Positions 7,466 through 18,631 of a stretch of 64,000 nt of DNA are shown piece after piece. Every line of letters starts with the position of its first letter. Position 1 is the first letter of the stretch. The notes below the pieces were generated by a model, which did not search any database, was not told where the DNA came from, and was given only the letters and a program-made list of their open reading frames with translations. This DNA is from JBBQWZ01 sp038210135 (GTDB taxonomy: Bacteria; Acidobacteriota; Terriglobia; Bryobacterales; Bryobacteraceae), in contig JBBQWZ010000024.1 in assembly GCA_038210135.1 (NCBI GenBank), forward strand, positions 31,371-95,370, written 5' to 3'. A program made the translations under genes and the position numbers.

Positions 7466-9308
7466 CCTGGGCCTGTCGCCCTGGGGCGCCGGCAGTCTGG
7501 ACCGGGGCCGTTTCTCCTATTTCCCGGTCGTGCCGGGCAAATTGGAGTTTTCCATTGCGCTGAGGCAGCGGGTCCTCAAGGAGAAGCCCGAGGTCGTCGC
7601 CGTCGAACTGCCGGTTTCGCTCGAAGCCGCCTATCTGCAAGCGCTCGACCGGCTGCCGGCGATGTCGGTACTTCTGTATCCCGACCCCGCTGACGACGAG
7701 CGCGCGATTTACGTGCCGATCGAGCCGTCGGATCCATTTACCGAGGCCATTCGCAGTGCGCAGGAAATTGGCGCCCGGATCGTATTTCTGGAGCCGGACG
7801 ACAATGAGCGTCCGCACTTGCCGGATAATTATCCGGACACCTATTCGATCCAGCGCATCGGCGTCGACGCCTATGTCGAGGCCTACCGCGTCTATCCGCA
7901 GGCACGGAACGAGGATGTCGCCGCTCACGCCGGCGGCATGGCCTGGAAGCTGCAAGGCGCGGATCCGATGGCTCGGGTGTTGGTGGTGGTCTCGCTGAAT
8001 ATGCTGGATCCACTGCTGGACGCGATGGAGAAGCCGCAGGAGCCCCCGCCTTCCCGCAATAAGAGCGAAGACGTCCGGCTGCTGAATCTCCATCCGGACT
8101 GCCTGGCCGAAATCACCGTCGAGTATCCCTATCTTCAGGATCGCTACGAGTTCTATCGTCTGTCGCTGACGGGAGAGCCCTTGCCGCGTAACGGCGGCGA
8201 AATGGTCGACCGCCCCCGAGTGCAGATGGATTTGCTGCGAGAGGCGGGGAAGAAATACGAGCAGTCCACGGGCGAGAAAATCGCGCACTGGCAGCGTCGA
8301 ATGATGGCGCGGTACAGCCGGAACCTGGCGCAAATCTCGAATGATCTGGTGGCCAGCGTCTTCGATCTGGCCGTAGCGGCGCGTTCCGTGGTCGATGATA
8401 ACTACGGATGGGAAGTCTGGGAAATGGCGAACCGGTATCTTCCGCAGAGCGCCACATCCGACCTCGAGACGGTGAATCTTTCGGGAAGCGAGATTTGGCT
8501 TCGCACCAAGAAGCTGCGGATCCGCAGGCGGCTTCCCCGCCCCAAGCAGCGTCTGAAACCGAGCGGCCTGAAGTCGCGGAAGAAGGAAAGCACACCGGGA
8601 GAATGGGCGCAGGCCACCAACGGAAATGCGATCTGTTCGTATCCGCCGGAAGACCTGGTCATCGAGGAATATGGACGGTTCTTAAAGTCAAAATCCAAGG
8701 CAATGCTGAGTGAAGAGCGGATTCGCGTTGAACCGTTCACGACATCCATCCTGGACGGAATCGATATGCGCGAGACGATTCGTAATTGGCATCAGGGGAA
8801 GATTTTTGTTCGGCAACACGATCGCATCTCGGGTGATGTCGGAGCGGTGGTGGTGATTTTCGACGAAGACTCCGGCGACCGATACCGGTATCTGACCACA
8901 TGGCTCGGCGAGCATCAGAACGAAAGCGACATGGCTTTCTATTCGACCTACCCGTTTGAGAATATCGTCGGTCCGGGAATCGGCCGAGCCGAATACGGCG
9001 GATTCCTGATGACATTACCTGCCCGCCGAATGTACGATGTCTGGGCGGACGACGACTATCAATTCGCCGAAACCAAAGCGGAGCGGCTGCTGATGGCCGC
9101 TCTCGATTATTCCGTCGAGAAGCTGGTGGTGTACGTCGCGGCCAAACCGCCGCGATCGGTTTTCCGGTCGATCGCTTCCCATCTGGGCCGAAAGATCCTG
9201 TATGTGCCGATCGGGCAGTTGTCTCCGACGAAGCTCAAGCGCCTGCGCGTCGTCCATGTGCTCGACAGTTATGAGCGGCGGAAGGACGCGAAGGACTATA
9301 TTTGGTAA
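7449..9308 (+). CDS. large cytosolic protein of the AAA cassette, possibly ChaN/EreA/TraB-like
   Basis: 619 residues, no signal peptide or membrane segment. Residues about 15-60 (GRFSYFPVVPGKL then EKPEVVAVELP) resemble the opening strand-helix-strand of ChaN/EreA/TraB-superfamily proteins such as DUF5682, known next to MoxR ATPases; this match is by eye and weak. A helical middle (about 255-340) is followed by a basic linker rich in Arg, Lys and Pro (about 358-385). The C-terminal 220 residues are mixed alpha/beta with a DEDSGDRYRYLTTW stretch and are not recognised. The 17-base overlap with the ATPase gene suggests it is that enzyme's partner or substrate. Confidence 0.6.
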   Translation: MPGAPDLGLSPWGAGSLDRGRFSYFPVVPGKLEFSIALRQRVLKEKPEVVAVELPVSLEAAYLQALDRLPAMSVLLYPDPADDERAIYVPIEPSDPFTEAIRSAQEIGARIVFLEPDDNERPHLPDNYPDTYSIQRIGVDAYVEAYRVYPQARNEDVAAHAGGMAWKLQGADPMARVLVVVSLNMLDPLLDAMEKPQEPPPSRNKSEDVRLLNLHPDCLAEITVEYPYLQDRYEFYRLSLTGEPLPRNGGEMVDRPRVQMDLLREAGKKYEQSTGEKIAHWQRRMMARYSRNLAQISNDLVASVFDLAVAARSVVDDNYGWEVWEMANRYLPQSATSDLETVNLSGSEIWLRTKKLRIRRRLPRPKQRLKPSGLKSRKKESTPGEWAQATNGNAICSYPPEDLVIEEYGRFLKSKSKAMLSEERIRVEPFTTSILDGIDMRETIRNWHQGKIFVRQHDRISGDVGAVVVIFDEDSGDRYRYLTTWLGEHQNESDMAFYSTYPFENIVGPGIGRAEYGGFLMTLPARRMYDVWADDDYQFAETKAERLLMAALDYSVEKLVVYVAAKPPRSVFRSIASHLGRKILYVPIGQLSPTKLKRLRVVHVLDSYERRKDAKDYIW

Positions 9309-9341
9309 TAGTCTGGGTCGGCAATTCAACTGGATTTTTCT

Positions 9342-9842
9342 GTGCAGCTCACCAACGAATCTGAGCCGGTTTTGCCTACCTCCGCGCAGGCGCCGGAGGT
9401 AGCTTTCGACGCGCCGATGGATACTTCCGCGCCAGAGGCTCTTTCGATCGCGCTTCCGGCAACGCAACCCGCCGCGGAAGCATCCTCTGCTTTGTTACGC
9501 GCCGCGTATGTCCTGATTTTTTTGATTACGCTGCTGGCCGCCAGTTCGATCTGGCCGCAAGCCGGAGGCCAGGGACATCTCGACTTGATGCCCTGGTATT
9601 GGAAGCTGTTTCCGCCCATGGCTTTCAGCTATGCCGTGGTTCGCGCGAGCATGGCCGCGGGAGAGGGGTCGGCGGCCTGGAACCGCTTGTCCGTAACCTG
9701 GTTCCTAACGGCGCTCCTTTTCGCCAGTTTGATTGGCGGATTGACGTATTATTATCACCTGACGGAATCACAGGAGCAGGTCGATTCTGACGAAGGCATT
9801 ATTACCAGTGTGCAAGTTCCGGCCGCCCGGTCACACGTATAA
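9342..9842 (+). CDS. small integral membrane protein of the AAA cassette
   Basis: 166 residues from a GTG start. The first 45 residues are Ala/Pro/Ser/Thr-rich and probably disordered. Two clear hydrophobic segments (about 50-68, AAYVLIFLITLLAASSIW, and about 116-138, LSVTWFLTALLFASLIGG) flank a third weaker one (about 85-100). No family recognised. It lies 33 bases after the large cassette protein and 20 bases before the JAB-like gene, so it is probably cotranscribed and may anchor the other products at the membrane. Confidence 0.7.
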   Translation: MQLTNESEPVLPTSAQAPEVAFDAPMDTSAPEALSIALPATQPAAEASSALLRAAYVLIFLITLLAASSIWPQAGGQGHLDLMPWYWKLFPPMAFSYAVVRASMAAGEGSAAWNRLSVTWFLTALLFASLIGGLTYYYHLTESQEQVDSDEGIITSVQVPAARSHV

Positions 9843-9862
9843 CGGAGTCTCTTCGCGAACCC

Positions 9863-11170
9863 ATGAGTGAAACCAATTTCGGCGTCTGGAACGTCGCCGA
9901 GAGTCCGATAGCCATCGAATATTCGCTCGAAGCCCTGGAGCAAATCCGCCTGGCGGTCCAGGAGGGATTTCAACGCTTGTCCCGCGGTGGTATCGAAGCC
10001 GGCGGCGTCCTGTATGGCGCGCGCGAAGGCCGAACTGTGCGAGTTCTGGCGCAGCGTCCGATTCCGTGCGAGCATACCCGCGGTCCGGCGTTTCTGCTGT
10101 CGGATCAGGACAAAGCTGGACTCACGGCGTTGCTCGACCGGAACGAGTCCGCGCTTCAGGAAATGATCGTCGTAGGCTGGTACGTTTCGCACACGAAAAG
10201 CGAAATTTGCCTGAACGACTCCGATCTGGAAATTTATGACGGCTATTTCGCCGCGCCGTGGCAGGTGACGTTGGTCCTGCGGCCGGGCCGTTACGGCGGG
10301 ACGCGCGCAGGCTTCTTCGTGAGGGAAACGGACGGCTCCGTGAAAGCGCAGCGCAGCTATCTGGACTTCAATGTTCCGGATCGCACTCCGAATTCGCTCG
10401 AACGGATTCCCGGCGACCGGGCTCCAATTCGGCCGGGTCCGGCGGATCGTACACCCCAATCCAGAACGCAGCTTCTTCGAGCATCCCGAATGGTGGATCC
10501 AGTTCGTGAGCCCCCGCAAACGCACCGGGAGGAACCTCCGACGCCGCGGGCGGCGGAGGCGCGCCTCGACCCGCCTCGCTTTCAGGCTCCGCGTTCCATC
10601 GATCCGCCGACGTTTCAATCGGCGCCGAAACGATCCTTGCTGTGGCTTTGGCTGGTGTTGTGGATCGTCAGTCTGGCGGCCACTGGATTTGGCGTTCGCT
10701 ACTTCCTCGATTCGACAAGCGTCGCCGAGTCCTTGGGCTTAACGGCAACGGAACGCGATGGGCAGATGCAGATCGAATGGAACAAGGCGGCCAAACCGAT
10801 TCGTACAGCGACCCGGGCGACGCTCACCATCGCCGACGGCTCCACTTCGAAGGAACTACCCTTGAACGCCGACGAACTGGCGAAGGGAACGACGACGTAT
10901 GTCCGGCACGGAGCGGAGGTGCAAATTAAGCTTTCCGTGTTCGCGCCCGACGGGAAGCCTTCGCAGGAATCGACGCGCTTCTTAGGGCGCGAAGTAAATC
11001 CTAAGGAATCCGAAGACCTGGTCGCGATGCGCCGTCAACGAGACCAGCTCGCGGCCGAGGTCCAGCGGCTGGAAGCTGGCCGCGAATCGCAGCGCGAGCG
11101 CGTCCAACAATTGGAGCGCACCATTCGTTTGCTCGAAACCCGGCTCAACATTCGCGGCGACAAGCAGTAA
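9863..11170 (+). CDS. membrane-anchored JAB/MPN-like protein with altered metal site
   Basis: 435 residues. The N-terminal 170 residues look like a JAB1/MPN/Mov34 (JAMM) fold: EAGGVLYG supplies the usual Glu (E45), and GWYVSH at 105-110 aligns with the canonical GWYHSH, with Asp121 exactly 11 residues after His110 as in Rpn11-type enzymes. The first His of HxH is Val108, so a zinc ligand is missing and peptidase activity is doubtful. A Pro/Arg-rich linker (about 170-250) leads to one membrane helix (about 258-280), a beta-rich domain of about 90 residues (ESLGLTATERDGQMQIEW onward), and a C-terminal coiled coil (about 383-430). Last gene of the four-gene cassette. Confidence 0.75.
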   Translation: MSETNFGVWNVAESPIAIEYSLEALEQIRLAVQEGFQRLSRGGIEAGGVLYGAREGRTVRVLAQRPIPCEHTRGPAFLLSDQDKAGLTALLDRNESALQEMIVVGWYVSHTKSEICLNDSDLEIYDGYFAAPWQVTLVLRPGRYGGTRAGFFVRETDGSVKAQRSYLDFNVPDRTPNSLERIPGDRAPIRPGPADRTPQSRTQLLRASRMVDPVREPPQTHREEPPTPRAAEARLDPPRFQAPRSIDPPTFQSAPKRSLLWLWLVLWIVSLAATGFGVRYFLDSTSVAESLGLTATERDGQMQIEWNKAAKPIRTATRATLTIADGSTSKELPLNADELAKGTTTYVRHGAEVQIKLSVFAPDGKPSQESTRFLGREVNPKESEDLVAMRRQRDQLAAEVQRLEAGRESQRERVQQLERTIRLLETRLNIRGDKQ

Positions 11171-11315
11171 CTAAGAGCGCAATCGCAGGATGGCGGCAAT
11201 CGGCGGTCAGTAGATCCGGGCGGCGCACTTTTCTTAGAGTCTGGTCTCCCCGGCTCGCGCTATCTGCCAAAATGGAAGTTCCCCGCCCGCTCTTCCGACC
11301 GGGCGCGAACACCAT

Positions 11316-13970
<2,655 letters not shown>

Positions 13971-13972
13971 AG

Positions 13973-14995
13973 GTGGAATCCTTCGACGTTCTCATCGTCG
14001 GCGCCGGACCCACAGGGTTAGCCTGCGGGATCGAGTGCAAGCGGCGCGGCGTGAAGGCCGTGCTCATCGACAAGGGCTGCGTCGTCAATTCGCTCTACAA
14101 CTATCCGACCAACATGGTGTTCTTCACGACGCCGGAATTGCTCGAAATCGGCGACATCCCGATGACGTCACTCAATGAGAAGCCGGTGCGCGGGGAAGCG
14201 CTGAAATACTATCGGCGGGTTGCGGCTCATTATGGCTTGGACATCCGCCAATATCAGCGCGTGTTGCGAATCGATGGCGAGGACGGAGCCTTCATGGCTC
14301 ACTCTCGAGACGCGCGTCCGCACGACGTCCTGTCACACTCCGCGGAAGTGGCGGGATCCGTTGTGCATGAATACCGGGCCAGGAAGATCATCCTCGCAAC
14401 CGGCTACTACGACATCCCGAACCGGTTGAACGTCCCGGGCGAAGACCTCGATAAGGTCAGCCACTATTACCGCGAACCGCATCCTTATTTCGGTCATGAT
14501 GTGATGGTGATCGGCGGAAAGAATTCGGCGGCGCTGGCCGCTCTCGAACTCTGGCAGAGTGGAGCGCGGGTGACGCTGGTGCATCGCGCGGAGACCATGT
14601 CGAAGTCGGTGAAGTACTGGATTCGCCCGAATATCGACAACCGCATCAAGGCGGGCGAGATCACGGCACATCTTTCGTCGCGCGTCGTCGAAATTGGCGC
14701 GGACTCCGTGCGCGTGGCGACGCCGGCGGGCGAGATCGACGTAAAGAACGAGTTTGTGTTCGCGATGATCGGCTACCGGCCGGATTTTGAATTCCTGCAC
14801 GCGCACGGCATCGCGTACAACAACGAGACGCGCCGTCCCGTCACGAATCCAGATACGCTCGAAAGTTCGCGCAAAGGAATGTATCTCGGCGGCGTCATCG
14901 TCGCCGGCGTGCATACCAACGAAATTTTTATTGAGAACGGCCGCTTTCACGGCGTGCAGATCGCCAATGCAATCGCGGCCGCCTTACGTTCGTAA
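13973..14995 (+). CDS. YpdA-like FAD/NADPH disulfide reductase
   Basis: 340 residues, GTG start 2 bases after alaS. The N-terminal FAD-binding Rossmann loop is GAGPTG, a second FAD-contact motif is ILATGYYDIP, and the NADPH-binding loop is VIGGKNSA. The C-terminal FAD motif is KGMYLGGVIVAG. The sequence has NYPTNMVFFTTPELLEIGD early on, characteristic of YpdA (bacillithiol disulfide reductase family). No CxxC thioredoxin-reductase motif is present, again as in YpdA. Whether this organism makes bacillithiol cannot be told here; another low-molecular-weight disulfide could be the substrate. Confidence 0.85.
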   Translation: MESFDVLIVGAGPTGLACGIECKRRGVKAVLIDKGCVVNSLYNYPTNMVFFTTPELLEIGDIPMTSLNEKPVRGEALKYYRRVAAHYGLDIRQYQRVLRIDGEDGAFMAHSRDARPHDVLSHSAEVAGSVVHEYRARKIILATGYYDIPNRLNVPGEDLDKVSHYYREPHPYFGHDVMVIGGKNSAALAALELWQSGARVTLVHRAETMSKSVKYWIRPNIDNRIKAGEITAHLSSRVVEIGADSVRVATPAGEIDVKNEFVFAMIGYRPDFEFLHAHGIAYNNETRRPVTNPDTLESSRKGMYLGGVIVAGVHTNEIFIENGRFHGVQIANAIAAALRS

Positions 14996-15010
14996 GAAGG
15001 GGAACCAGCC

Positions 15011-15853
15011 ATGATCACCAGAAGAGAGCTCGGCGGTTTGTTTAGCGCCGCCGCGCTGAGTTCGATTGCCGCAAGCGGCGCAAAAGTCGACTCGACCGTC
15101 CGCGGCGTCACCATCGGCGTCCAGTCCTACAGCTTCCGCGACCGTCCGCTCGACGCCGCTATTGAAGGCATGAAGGAATGCGGTCTTGGTCTGTGCGAGC
15201 TGTTTCAAGGCCACATCGAGCCGAAGGACAAAACGGCGCTCGCCGCGTGGCGCAAGAATCCGCCGATCGAGGAACTGCACGCCGTTCGCCAGAAGTTCGA
15301 CAACGCCGGCATCGTGCTCTACGCGCTGAACTACAGTTTCCGCAAGGATTGGACTGACGAGGAAACGGCGAAAGGCTTCGAAATCGCGAAAGCTTTAGGC
15401 GTTAAGTACATCACCGCGTCCGCGAATCCGAGCAACGCCAAGCGGATCGACAAGTATGCGCAAGAGGCGAAGATGATCGTCGCCGTGCATAATCATTCGA
15501 ACCTGAGGCCCGATGAATTCGCGCGCGAAGAGGATTTCGTGACGGCGATGGCGGGCACCAAGAACATCAAAATCACTTTCGACATCGGCCACTTCACGGC
15601 CGCGAATTTCGATGCCGTGGCCTTCCTCGAGAAGCATCACAAAGACATCATCGCGCTGCACATCAAAGACCGCAAGAAGGATCAAGGCAAGAACGTGGAG
15701 TTTGGAGAAGGCGACACGCCGATCAAGCAGGTGCTGCAGATGCTCCGGGATAAGAAATACAAAATTCCGGCTAACATCGAGTACGAATACGCGGGTGACC
15801 CGTTGGTTGAAGTGAAGAAGTGCGTCGCGTATTGCAAGGCGGCGCTGGCGTAG
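15011..15853 (+). CDS. sugar phosphate isomerase/epimerase family protein (exported)
   Basis: 280 residues. An RR-containing hydrophobic leader (ITRRELGGLFSAAALSSIAASGA) suggests Tat export. The rest is a xylose-isomerase-like TIM barrel: GVQSYSFRDRPLDAAIEGMKECG at the first strand, KYITASANPS, IVAVHNHSN, FDIGHFTAANFD and ALHIKDRKKD give the usual His/Glu/Asp metal-binding ladder. Substrate unknown. AAGGGG precedes the ATG. It follows the YpdA-like gene by 15 bases. Confidence 0.85.
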   Translation: MITRRELGGLFSAAALSSIAASGAKVDSTVRGVTIGVQSYSFRDRPLDAAIEGMKECGLGLCELFQGHIEPKDKTALAAWRKNPPIEELHAVRQKFDNAGIVLYALNYSFRKDWTDEETAKGFEIAKALGVKYITASANPSNAKRIDKYAQEAKMIVAVHNHSNLRPDEFAREEDFVTAMAGTKNIKITFDIGHFTAANFDAVAFLEKHHKDIIALHIKDRKKDQGKNVEFGEGDTPIKQVLQMLRDKKYKIPANIEYEYAGDPLVEVKKCVAYCKAALA

Positions 15854-15887
15854 AATTCAGCGCGAGACGGGACTACACTGAAAACGA

Positions 15888-16391
15888 ATGGCTGCCAGCA
15901 TTCTCATTCCTGTTGAGGAGTATCTTCGGACCTGCTACCGTCCGGACCGCGATTATATCGACGGCGAGGTCAGGGAGAGGATTGTGGGAGAACGCGATCA
16001 CAGCCGGACGCAAGGGCGGCTGATGGTGATTTTGGCGAACCTCGGGGCGGTGCTGAACTTCGAAGTTTTCCCCGAACACCGGGTGCAGGTTGCGGCGCGG
16101 CGCTTCCGGATTCCCGACCTGTCAGTCGCGCTCGCCGGTTCGCCGGAAGAACCCATTTTCCGCACGCCGCCGTATCTGTGCATCGAGATCTTATCGACGG
16201 ACGACACGATGGACAGTATGGAAGAGCGGATTCAGGACTATTTGGGTTTCGGTGTCGCGTTCGTTTGGGTGATCAACCCACGGCTGAAGAGCGGATGGAT
16301 CTACACCAAACAAAACGCGCAGGAGGCCATGGGAGGCATCCTGCGCGCTGGTGAAATCCAAGTGGTTTTGACGGATTTGTTCGCGAACTAG
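15888..16391 (+). CDS. Uma2 family protein (DUF820), copy 1
   Basis: 167 residues. Uma2 proteins have a PD-(D/E)xK nuclease-like fold, role unsettled. Seen here: VEEYLRT and DYIDGEV near the N terminus, RIPDLSVAL, PPYLCIEILSTDD with the family Glu, and DYLGFGVAFVWVINP. It resembles the second copy at 30016-30531 along its length. Its stop codon overlaps that of the convergent DUF1326 gene at a shared CTAG. Confidence 0.9.
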   Translation: MAASILIPVEEYLRTCYRPDRDYIDGEVRERIVGERDHSRTQGRLMVILANLGAVLNFEVFPEHRVQVAARRFRIPDLSVALAGSPEEPIFRTPPYLCIEILSTDDTMDSMEERIQDYLGFGVAFVWVINPRLKSGWIYTKQNAQEAMGGILRAGEIQVVLTDLFAN

Positions 16392-17074
16392 TCGTTGTAC
16401 TGGAAGGTGCCGACGAAGGCGCTGCGCTTGCCGGGGTAGCTCCAGGTGGTTCCTAGGCCGGCTCCGGCGTAAAACTGTTCCTTGGTGAAGGCGGGCATGG
16501 CGTGCTCGACTTCGGTCAGCGGATCGTAGTAGACGTCTTCATGACGGCAAATCTTGTCGTCTTCATTCAATGGGCGGGTCTCGATCGAGGCCACTTTTCC
16601 CGCCATCAGCTTCACGTTCCGGGAATGGATATTGCCGTTCTCGACGTCGAAGGAAATCGGCTGGGTTTCGACGCGAACGATGTCGGCCAACAAGGTCTTG
16701 CCCATCTTCTGCGCGAAAGCCTTCAGCGCGCCCTGTTGTTCGAGCGTAGCGCGCTCGTCAACGATCAGGATGGCGCGCGACGGATTGCTGGCCACGGTCG
16801 GATCGCCCAAGGTGCTGGTGGCGCGAACGACTCCCACCACGCTCAAGCCGTCGAGCTTTACGCCCTGAAAGGAACCGCGGTCGATTTTCCAGGCAAGGAC
16901 GGCCAAATCGCCAGTGATTCCCACCTCTCCGTTGGCGAAGCAAGCGCCGGTGTAAACGTCGGCGGTACGCGCTTCGACGTACGATCCATGGACATTATTA
17001 GCAAACGGGAGCTCAGCGGCAAACGCCGCGGAACTGGCCAGGCAGAGAAGCGCGAGGGACTGGCTGAATCGCAT
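16388..17074 (-). CDS. DUF1326 family exported protein
   Basis: 228 residues with a signal peptide (MRFSQSLALLCLASSAAFA). The body matches DUF1326 by HGSYVEARTADVYTGACFANGEVG, WKIDRGSFQGVKLDGLSVVGVV and the ILIVDERATLEQQGALKAF stretch. Family function is unknown. Monocistronic, convergent with Uma2 copy 1. Confidence 0.8.
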   Translation of the reverse strand: MRFSQSLALLCLASSAAFAAELPFANNVHGSYVEARTADVYTGACFANGEVGITGDLAVLAWKIDRGSFQGVKLDGLSVVGVVRATSTLGDPTVASNPSRAILIVDERATLEQQGALKAFAQKMGKTLLADIVRVETQPISFDVENGNIHSRNVKLMAGKVASIETRPLNEDDKICRHEDVYYDPLTEVEHAMPAFTKEQFYAGAGLGTTWSYPGKRSAFVGTFQYND

Positions 17075-17218
17075 TAACCTATTGTACTCCTGATCATCAG
17101 ATGCGCCAATTGGGGCTTTCGTTACGGCTGATGCGCTGGATTTCGACGGGATCGGGGCGCAACGATTTTCGGCAAACCGGTTTCCCGCCGCTTCATGTTA
17201 GAACTGAGTTGAATCGTT

Positions 17219-18625
17219 ATGTCTCCTCACCGGCTATTTCTCGTTACGCTTTTGGCGATCGCCTCGTTCGCCTCGGCTGAAGATTCCGTTTGGCCGCAAT
17301 TTCGTGGCCCGGGTGCGAATCCGATCGCGCCGAACGGCAAACTGCCGGAGAAGTGGTCCACCAAGCAGAATGTCGAATGGTCGGCGCAGATTCCGGGACG
17401 CGGATGGTCGTCGCCGATTGTTGCGGGAAACAAGATCTTCCTAACGACGGCGGTGACAGAAGGCAAATCGAAGCCGCCGCAGATGGGCACGGATTATAGC
17501 AACGAGTACGTTGCCGAACTGCAAAAGCAAGGCCTCACCATGCCGCAGATCATGCAGAAGCTCAATGAGCGCGACATCGAGATGCCGGACGAGGTGCTGC
17601 TGCATTACTTCCTCTATTGCCTCGACCTGAAAAGCGGCGCCGTGATTTGGAAGCAGGAGTTCTACACGGGCCGGCCACCGGGCGGGCGTCACCGCAAGAA
17701 TAGTTTTGCTTCCGAAACTCCGGTGACCGATGGCGACCGCGTCTACGTGTACATCGGCAACCTCGGCTTGTGGGCTTACGATCTCAAGGGCAACCAGCTT
17801 TGGAATACCAAGCTCGAAGCGAATCCTGTGTACCTCGATTTCGGTACGGGCGGATCCGCGGCTCTGCACGGAAACCGGCTTTTGATTTTGAATGACAACG
17901 AGAAGCAGCAGTTTCTGGCGGCCTTCGATAAGAATACCGGCAAACAACTGTGGCGGACGGATCGGGATGTGAAAGATCCCAAGGCTCCGCGAAAATCCGG
18001 CTGGACGACGCCGTTTATCTGGACGAACAAACTCCGGACTGAAGTGGTCACGATCGGGCCCGGCATGGCGGTCAGTTACGATCTCGAAGGAAAAGAGCTC
18101 TGGCGTCTGGCGGGAATGTCGGTGGTTACGGCACCGAGCCCGTTCTCCTACGAAGGGATGCTGTATTTGGACTCAGGCCAGGGGAAACCGATTTTCGCCG
18201 TGAAAGAAGGCGCGAACGGAGATATCAGCCTGAAGGACGAAGCCAATTCGAACGAATTCGTGGCGTGGTCCGAACCGCGCGCCGGGACGTACATCACGAC
18301 TCCGGTGGCGTATCAAGGCGGTTTGTACGTCCTCTATGACAAAGGCCTGCTCGCTCGATTCGATCTCAAGACCGGCAAACAGACCTATAAGACGCGGATC
18401 GATCCGGCGGGTGCGGGCGATTTCACAACGTCACCGTGGGCTTACAACGGAAAGATTTTTTGCCTGAACGAAGAAGGCAAAACGTTTGTGATCAAGGCAG
18501 GCGATACCTACGAACTGCTGCATGTGAATCTGCTCGACGAGATGGCACTGGCGACTCCGGCGATCGTGGGCGATCGATTGCTGGTCCGTACGGATGGGCA
18601 TTTGTATTCGATCCGAAATAAGTAA
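17219..18625 (+). CDS. PQQ-like beta-propeller repeat protein, secreted
   Basis: 468 residues. A signal peptide ending in SFASA precedes WPQFRGPGANP, the usual opening of acidobacterial and planctomycete PQQ-like propeller proteins. Repeated blades have the WxxxL/GxxLW pattern (LKSGAVIWKQEF, LKGNQLWNTKL, KNTGKQLWRTD, LEGKELWRL). No dehydrogenase active site is evident, so it may be a binding or scaffolding propeller rather than a quinoprotein. It converges with the membrane protein on the other strand, 6 bases apart. Confidence 0.88.
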   Translation: MSPHRLFLVTLLAIASFASAEDSVWPQFRGPGANPIAPNGKLPEKWSTKQNVEWSAQIPGRGWSSPIVAGNKIFLTTAVTEGKSKPPQMGTDYSNEYVAELQKQGLTMPQIMQKLNERDIEMPDEVLLHYFLYCLDLKSGAVIWKQEFYTGRPPGGRHRKNSFASETPVTDGDRVYVYIGNLGLWAYDLKGNQLWNTKLEANPVYLDFGTGGSAALHGNRLLILNDNEKQQFLAAFDKNTGKQLWRTDRDVKDPKAPRKSGWTTPFIWTNKLRTEVVTIGPGMAVSYDLEGKELWRLAGMSVVTAPSPFSYEGMLYLDSGQGKPIFAVKEGANGDISLKDEANSNEFVAWSEPRAGTYITTPVAYQGGLYVLYDKGLLARFDLKTGKQTYKTRIDPAGAGDFTTSPWAYNGKIFCLNEEGKTFVIKAGDTYELLHVNLLDEMALATPAIVGDRLLVRTDGHLYSIRNK

Positions 18626-18631
18626 CGCGAA

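Noticed and set aside
11171..11315. T-box or other riboswitch before alaS
   Set aside because: No T-box sequence, specifier stem or terminator/antiterminator pair could be found in the 145 bases.
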